The notes beneath the pieces are model-generated. The model searched no databases. It worked only from the letters and a program-made list of their open reading frames with translations, and had not been told where the DNA came from. Shown piece by piece: positions 57,391-62,097 of a stretch of DNA of 62,097 nucleotides. The stretch lies in IMG/VR virus record IMGVR_UViG_3300023181_000031, positions 1 to 62,097 of that record; one strand, given 5' to 3'. The position numbers and the translations under genes were made by a program. The first letter of the stretch is position 1, and the number at the start of each line of letters is the position of its first letter. Source of the stretch: a virus.

Positions 57391-57624
57391 TTAATACACC
57401 ATTAAGTATAACATAAAGATGTGAATATGAGTAGCTAAACCCTTTAATAATTCATTATAAGCACGTTTCTTTTTAGTTTTAATATACTCAAACATTGAAT
57501 CTATTCTATCGGGTATATGTTCAGGTATTTCTATTCCTAATTCTTCAAAAGTAGAACACCAAGCAGATAGACTATGTGTCTTATCTCCACCATAATAACC
57601 TAATAACACTACTGAATTATTCAT
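57391..57624 (-). CDS. Hypothetical protein with possibly altered C-terminus, 77 aa
   Basis: VVLLGYYGGDKTHSLSAW, then ELGIEIPEHIPDRIDSMFEY, looks like the start of a conserved protein (some ThyX-like proteins begin similarly; weak memory). The end (ATHIHIFMLYLMVY) is unlike the rest. A one-base change near 57440 would instead give an ending with YSYSHLYVILNGVLKRKK. Truncation or a sequence error is possible. Confidence 0.55.
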   Translation of the reverse strand: MNNSVVLLGYYGGDKTHSLSAWCSTFEELGIEIPEHIPDRIDSMFEYIKTKKKRAYNELLKGLATHIHIFMLYLMVY

Positions 57625-57923
57625 TAACTATTACCTTCTATTTCAATACTTAAAACATTATTATGAACTCCAACATTAGTTTTTACTTTTTTAGTATTTA
57701 AATCAGCTTCTTTTTCTAATGCTTCGTTAGCTAAATTCATTAAACCGATAACACCTAATAATAAATTTTGTTGATCGTAATCATCTTGTGTTAATAAATT
57801 TTCTCCACATTTTGGACAAGGTTTATTAATATAACTTTCGAGATTATTATTATCAATATCGCTATCTATATAATCGCAACTATCACACTTTAATTTAGTG
57901 TTTATTAAATCTATTTCATTCAT
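57624..57923 (-). CDS. Zinc-ribbon protein, 99 aa
   Basis: CDSC and CPKCGENL form a zinc ribbon in the first half; the second half has a helix (GVIGLMNLANEALEKEADLN). Unknown role. Confidence 0.65.
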   Translation of the reverse strand: MNEIDLINTKLKCDSCDYIDSDIDNNNLESYINKPCPKCGENLLTQDDYDQQNLLLGVIGLMNLANEALEKEADLNTKKVKTNVGVHNNVLSIEIEGNS

Positions 57924-57938
57924 TTTCTTTTTACCTTT

Positions 57939-58187
57939 TTATAATTTAATTTCTGATTTTTTTATTGATTTACACAAACTTATTATGTTAATACATTTTG
58001 GACATGATATCTTATTTTTTTTATCATCAATCTTTATTGAACCTTCTAAACCTAATGTTTCATCACCTGATAAGACATCACCACATAAAGTAGAATCTAA
58101 ATCATAAGTAACATGTATATAATTTTGTTCTTCTGGTTCATCTGAAAATTTAGAAAAATCCTCAAATAATATTTTTACCTTTTGCAT
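57939..58187 (-). CDS. Hypothetical protein, 82 aa
   Basis: Beta-rich first half, C-terminal CPKCINIISLCKS with one CxxC. AAAGGTAAAAAATG start context. Unknown. Confidence 0.6.
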   Translation of the reverse strand: MQKVKILFEDFSKFSDEPEEQNYIHVTYDLDSTLCGDVLSGDETLGLEGSIKIDDKKNKISCPKCINIISLCKSIKKSEIKL

Positions 58188-58196
58188 TTTTTACCT

Positions 58197-59000
58197 TTAT
58201 AATGGAAACAAATCCGTTTCCGCTTGTAATTGTCTTTTTCTAATTTCCAACATCATTAAAACTTCATTTTTTAAATACTTACATTTATGTAGTACTTCCT
58301 GATTATCTTTATCTAAATGAATTACATACAAATCAGTAACATCTAAACATGTGTTTTGCTCTAACATGTAAGCGTATAAGGATAATTGCACTTGATAATG
58401 ATTAAATTTACAATCGTCTAACTTATCAAGAGGGTATAACATTTTTTGATATTTATTTTCTTTTTTTAATTCTTCAGAAGTTTTATAATCAAAAGGTATA
58501 ATTTCATCATATCTAGTTAAAGTTAAATCAACCATTCCACTTAATTCAAACTCATCAAGATAAACTATCTTTTCAGGCTCTACATAACAAAATTTATAAT
58601 TTTCACTTTTTTCAAAATATCTTTTACCTTCAAAAATAAAAGGTTTACCTTCTAAAATATCATTCTCTTTTTGTTTATGGAACTTATTACCTTTTTCAAT
58701 AGATAACTTACTTTTTAAAGCCCATTTATCTAATATCTCTTGTTGTTTCTCTTTAACTTGTTGACAGTTTTCAGTAGTTAAAAACTTGCTTACTGGCTCG
58801 TTTTGATAACCTATTAACTTTCTAAACTGCTTAAATTTTTCTATCCCTAGAATCTCCTCAACTGCTTTAAACATTGAAAAATAATCACTATCAAACGGTT
58901 TAACAAATTGATTAATAAACTTAGTTACAGAAAGATATTTTTTATTATTTTTAGTATTTGTGTATGTGTGATATTTTTCATTAAATTCTATGTGTGTCAT
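58197..59000 (-). CDS. PD-(D/E)XK exonuclease (RecB/Cas4-like)
   Basis: 267 aa. Motifs: GNKFHKQKENDILEG, SGMVDLTL with the catalytic Asp, PFDYKTS with the D-x-K pair, then YQVQLSLYAYMLE. This is the RecB-like nuclease core. It can supply the 5'-3' exonuclease partner for the Rad52-like annealing protein of the early operon. No iron-sulphur cysteine cluster as in Cas4 is evident. Confidence 0.88.
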   Translation of the reverse strand: MTHIEFNEKYHTYTNTKNNKKYLSVTKFINQFVKPFDSDYFSMFKAVEEILGIEKFKQFRKLIGYQNEPVSKFLTTENCQQVKEKQQEILDKWALKSKLSIEKGNKFHKQKENDILEGKPFIFEGKRYFEKSENYKFCYVEPEKIVYLDEFELSGMVDLTLTRYDEIIPFDYKTSEELKKENKYQKMLYPLDKLDDCKFNHYQVQLSLYAYMLEQNTCLDVTDLYVIHLDKDNQEVLHKCKYLKNEVLMMLEIRKRQLQAETDLFPL

Positions 59001-59350
59001 TATCCTATACCTACTAAGAAACCAAATTTAACTATAGCATTACCGTAATAATTATTTATTCTATAAATCTCTTGAAAATAATTATGTTCAAATTTTATTT
59101 TACAGCTAGATATAAACTCTTGATTTATTTCTATATCATATTCTCCATTATTTTCATATTCTAATATCCCATAAGTACTAGAAATATTACTTAAGCTAGA
59201 TATATAAAAATATCTGTTATCATCAGGTGAACACATAGCACCATTAAATAGTCTTAATTTTTGATCTATGGTATCCGTATCAAATAATTCTAAATCTTTG
59301 CTTTCTATTTCTAAATAAGCACCGCAATAAACTTCTTTTTGAATTGACAT
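59000..59350 (-). CDS. Hypothetical protein, 116 aa
   Basis: Beta-rich (EVYCGAYLEIESKDLELFDT), next to the nuclease and dCTP deaminase genes and overlapping both by one base. Not recognised. Confidence 0.62.
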   Translation of the reverse strand: MSIQKEVYCGAYLEIESKDLELFDTDTIDQKLRLFNGAMCSPDDNRYFYISSLSNISSTYGILEYENNGEYDIEINQEFISSCKIKFEHNYFQEIYRINNYYGNAIVKFGFLVGIG

Positions 59351-59985
59351 TAAACTTTAGCTCCTGTAATACCTGATTGATTTTGATACTTACCTTTTCT
59401 ATCAGCGTAAGTAATACTAGGCTTTTCACCTTTAAAAAATAATACTTGTCCACAACCCTCATTAACATAAACTTTCATAAAATTGTCACTAGGGTTAGTT
59501 AATTCTAGTGTTATCTGTCCAAAAAAAGTCGGTTCAAAAGTTGTAGAATTTAAGTTAAGTGATATCCTCGCTAAAGTACTTTTACAAGTACATAAACACA
59601 TAATATTATCAGGTATATCAAAAGTTTCTATAGTATGACCTAAAGCGAAACTATGAGGCGGTAAAATAACATATTCACCTGTATCATCTTTATTAATTTC
59701 TAACTCATAAAAAATACTTTCATCAAAATTCTTAGGATCAAGGATAATATCAGGATTAGCAAATACTTTAACAGTCGGTGCGAGTCTGATATCATAACCA
59801 AACGAGGAAACACCATAACTTAGTATTTTTTCACCATGCTCATTAACATTAATACTTTCAGATACAAAAGGCGTTATCATACCTTTTTGACCTAATTCTA
59901 TTATCTGAATATCATTTAAAATACCTCTTTCTTTTAAAGCTTCAATTTTTAAATGTAAATATTGGGAATCATTTATTAATGTCAT
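59350..59985 (-). CDS. dcd: dCTP deaminase
   Basis: 211 aa, of the dUTPase-related fold. SSFGYDIRLAP, LPPHSFALGHTIE, CTCKSTLARISL and the catalytic Glu161 (FFGQITLELTN) are present. It converts dCTP to dUTP (or dUMP in bifunctional forms), which dUTPase and ThyX turn into dTMP. Confidence 0.92.
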   Translation of the reverse strand: MTLINDSQYLHLKIEALKERGILNDIQIIELGQKGMITPFVSESINVNEHGEKILSYGVSSFGYDIRLAPTVKVFANPDIILDPKNFDESIFYELEINKDDTGEYVILPPHSFALGHTIETFDIPDNIMCLCTCKSTLARISLNLNSTTFEPTFFGQITLELTNPSDNFMKVYVNEGCGQVLFFKGEKPSITYADRKGKYQNQSGITGAKV

Positions 59986-59986
59986 A

Positions 59987-60316
59987 TTATTTAATCTCGC
60001 TTATGATGGTATCTAATTTAGTTATTATTTCATCTGAACACTTTTCATATAAAGATAAATTTGTAAAATAATTTCTTACTTTTTTTCTTTTTAGTTGATT
60101 AGCCACAGTTTTAAAATCGTGTTCTTCAGCTATTTTAACAATATAATCTGACATAGGTTGATAAGGTTTAATTGATCCATTTGTATTAGAAAATTTTAAA
60201 TTTTTAACCTGTATAAATGTTTTACCTATTTTTGTAACATCATCAATATAATTATCACGATATCGGGAACTTATTAAAACCTTATCGCCTACTTTAATAT
60301 TTTTAAAATCAATCAT
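59987..60316 (-). CDS. KOW-like small barrel protein, 109 aa
   Basis: IKVGDKVLISSRYRDNYIDD at the N-terminus is the recurrent barrel opening of this genome, followed by a helical half. One base before the dcd start. Unknown. Confidence 0.65.
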   Translation of the reverse strand: MIDFKNIKVGDKVLISSRYRDNYIDDVTKIGKTFIQVKNLKFSNTNGSIKPYQPMSDYIVKIAEEHDFKTVANQLKRKKVRNYFTNLSLYEKCSDEIITKLDTIISEIK

Positions 60317-60479
60317 TATTTTTAATCTCTTCTATTTTAATATCATCATGGTTTATATCAAATTCATTTCTAATAACTTCATAAAGACTATCTTTAGTTA
60401 CATCTTTTAATTCTTCTATATTTAAATCTTGGTAATCTTCAACTGTTAGAATCAAACTTACTTTAAATTTATTTATCAT
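60309..60479 (-). CDS. Hypothetical protein, 56 aa
   Basis: MINKFKVSLILTVEDYQDLN, then acidic helix and strand (DDIKIEEIKNND). Overlaps the next gene by 8 bases, one base after the upstream stop. Confidence 0.58.
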   Translation of the reverse strand: MINKFKVSLILTVEDYQDLNIEELKDVTKDSLYEVIRNEFDINHDDIKIEEIKNND

Positions 60480-60480
60480 T

Positions 60481-60753
60481 TTAATTCATCTCTTCTATTA
60501 CTTCTATATTTTGACTAGGTTCAAACTGGTAACTTTCACCAACCTCTAAAATTGATCTTTTTGTTGTTTGTAAAACTGTCATAATAAAACAACAACGCTT
60601 AGAATCATAAGATATTTTAAATACATTTCCTTTTTTACCTACTATTGAATTACTCTTTATAGGTTTTCCATTAATATCATTAACACCTAAATTAATAGAA
60701 ATTTCATTATTAATTAAAATATTTTCTATTTCACTATCACAATATTTACGCAT
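60481..60753 (-). CDS. Hypothetical barrel-like protein, 90 aa (YopX-like pattern)
   Basis: NDINGKPIKSNSIVGKKGNV and FKISYDSKRCCFIMTVLQ recall the NGK..Y.GDIV and barrel strands of YopX proteins, but it is shorter. Uncertain. Confidence 0.58.
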   Translation of the reverse strand: MRKYCDSEIENILINNEISINLGVNDINGKPIKSNSIVGKKGNVFKISYDSKRCCFIMTVLQTTKRSILEVGESYQFEPSQNIEVIEEMN

Positions 60754-60755
60754 AA

Positions 60756-62097
60756 TTACACCTTAAAAATATCACTAACAATATCAAACACTTGATTTAA
60801 AATATCTAACTCGTGCATTATTTGCAATCTGCTTTTTTTAATACCCCTCATTTCATAATTACTTTTTCTAAGAGGAATATTAAAACCTAATCTATCGTAA
60901 ATCTCTTTATCTAATTTATACCAAGCTTCTTGATTTTCCTTATCTCCTGGATTATCAAACTTAGTAACAACATATTTACGAATAACAGCTAATATCTTTT
61001 TACTTAAAGGAGCTTCAATTGCTGTATTATTTGAGTACTCTACATCTTTTAAATTATCTAATAACTCTTTCTTTTCAACTTCCTGACGTTCTAAAGTATT
61101 TTCTACATTTTCTAATCTGCCATTAATTAAACTTAATTTAGCCTCTTGATCTTTTAAAGCTTGCAACTGACTAGTAAATAAATCAATCGCTGTTACTGGC
61201 TTAGTTTGTGCTAATTGCTCACTCATTTCTTCAAATTTATCAAGATATTTTTCTTTAAATTTAACAGCCTTTTCACCTGTAAAACTAAAAGCTAATAAAC
61301 TAAATCCTTTTTCTGTCATTTCAAACATACGGATTTGTTTATTTTGCTCACTGGTATAAAAGGACGGTGCAAAATTACGCTCTCTAAATTTTTCGGTACA
61401 TTCTAACAAATCTAAGGCACGTAATACAGATTTATGTTCCTTATTAAATACCATAGATACATAAAGAGTATTAGTAACTAACTTTCCATCTTTTTCATAA
61501 ACTATATTATTTTGATTAGGGGTAAATAAGTCTTGATCTACATTAACTAAACCGTTATCTATTTCTTTTAACTCATCTACTAATTCTAAATTACTAAGAT
61601 AAAACGTACCTACAGATTTACCATCATTAAAAATAACTTCTGTAATTTCTTTGTTTAAAAAATTAATTTTACCAATTTCATCAAAACAACTATTCTTTTT
61701 ATCAATTATTTTTACTTTACTTCCAATTTTAAACAACTCAGGATTATATTTTCTTAAACTTGTAAAAATAAACTCAGCAACAACATTAACATCTTTCATT
61801 TGAACAAAGTATCTACCATTAGATAAAACATCTTTAATAGTACCTACAGAGCCGTAAAAGTTTGTATATTCATTATCTATAACAACTAAATCACCAACTT
61901 TAAAACCTTTGTTTGTTTCAACTTCTTTAACGGGTTCTTGCTCTACTAACTCTAAATTATCTTGATGATAATTAAAAGCTTGACCATCAATATTTACAAT
62001 CGCAAAATTATGAAAAACATCACTTTCAAATCTTGATATAATTCCTACTTGATTATATTCTGGACAACCTTTATTACTACCCTAACTTTATCGCCTA
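60756..62097 (-). CDS. KOW-repeat/Rha-type antirepressor, C-terminal part (continues at the left end)
   Basis: The frame runs from the right end to 60756 and joins bases 1-1103 in phase: 1103 + 1198 = 2301 bases, 766 codons plus stop. It holds KOW-like repeats five and six (about 385-430 and 439-490). A Rha domain (SMVFNKEHKSVLRALDLLEC, MFEMTEKGFSLLAFSFTG) spans about 520-620, then a coiled coil. A C-terminal ORF6C-like domain (ILAVIRKYVVTKFDN, WYKLDKEIYDRLGF) ends it. Rha/ORF6C proteins act as antirepressors. In the duplicated end 62079 carries a one-base loss that would break the frame. Confidence 0.85.
61954..62097. repeat. Terminal direct repeat, right copy (assembly overlap)
   Basis: It repeats 1-145 with one base missing at about 62079. 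See the left copy. Confidence 0.93.

Noticed and set aside
55888-57624. Group I intron splitting a thymidylate synthase gene
   Set aside because: ThyX at 55888-56532 is complete on its own and the endonuclease overlaps its start; no exon-like remainder joins in frame and no intron core was recognised.

Overview
The window is one essentially complete genome of a tailed phage (siphovirus-like), 62,097 bases as written. It is very AT-rich and densely packed. TGA is used as an ordinary stop (many ATGA start/stop overlaps), so the genetic code is standard. Ribosome sites are AGGAG/AGAGG/AAAGGTAA. Bases 1-145 recur at 61954-62097 with one base missing. A single 766-codon reading frame runs unbroken across that junction, so the molecule is circular or circularly permuted, about 61,953 bp, cut open inside a regulatory gene. 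The Mu/HK97-like head proteins, M15 endolysin, Rha-type antirepressor and Acb2-type protein suggest a low-GC Gram-negative host, but the host cannot be named. No integrase, transposase, CRISPR array or partition genes were recognised.

Layout. (1) 1430-7390, minus strand: replication module with DNA methyltransferase, DnaB-type helicase, an initiator gene carrying five 15-bp iterons, many small proteins, and an XRE regulator at its head. (2) 7391-7547: divergent control region. (3) 7548-14042, plus: early operon with a Rad52-like annealing protein, dUTPase, many tiny zinc-ribbon and membrane proteins, and winged-helix proteins. (4) 14086-14582: a terminator-bounded unit with a tRNA-like element, a tRNA-Arg(ACG) and an Acb2/Tad1-type anti-CBASS protein. 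(5) 14588-17915, minus: small genes carrying a repeated promoter-operator and a repeated RNA hairpin; then 18006-18870, plus, including a YopX-like protein. (6) 19029-23955 (minus) and 24040-29318 (plus): two divergent accessory operons, partly paralogous to each other and rich in small SH3/KOW-like and membrane proteins. (7) 29430-54527, plus: the late operon. It has a leader with a terminator, terminase, portal, protease with nested scaffold, decoration and capsid proteins, connectors, tail tube, frameshifted tail chaperones, a 2094-residue tape measure, tail tip and fibre proteins, endolysin, holin, and a CheY-like receiver fused to a coiled coil and a C-terminal membrane helix. (8) 54614-62097 continuing into 1-1317, minus: nucleotide-metabolism operon (ThyX, dCTP deaminase, PD-(D/E)XK nuclease, GIY-YIG homing endonuclease), headed by an XRE regulator and a giant KOW-Rha antirepressor.

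How the parts work together. Each transcription unit starts at a compact promoter with palindromic or repeated operators and ends at a strong hairpin terminator, often bidirectional between convergent operons. Two XRE regulators plus the Rha-type protein indicate a temperate-style switch, but with no integrase visible. Replication probably uses a lambda O-like initiator with the origin inside its own gene. The dUTPase, dCTP deaminase and ThyX channel nucleotides into dTMP. The most unusual element is the membrane-anchored response regulator next to the lysis genes.
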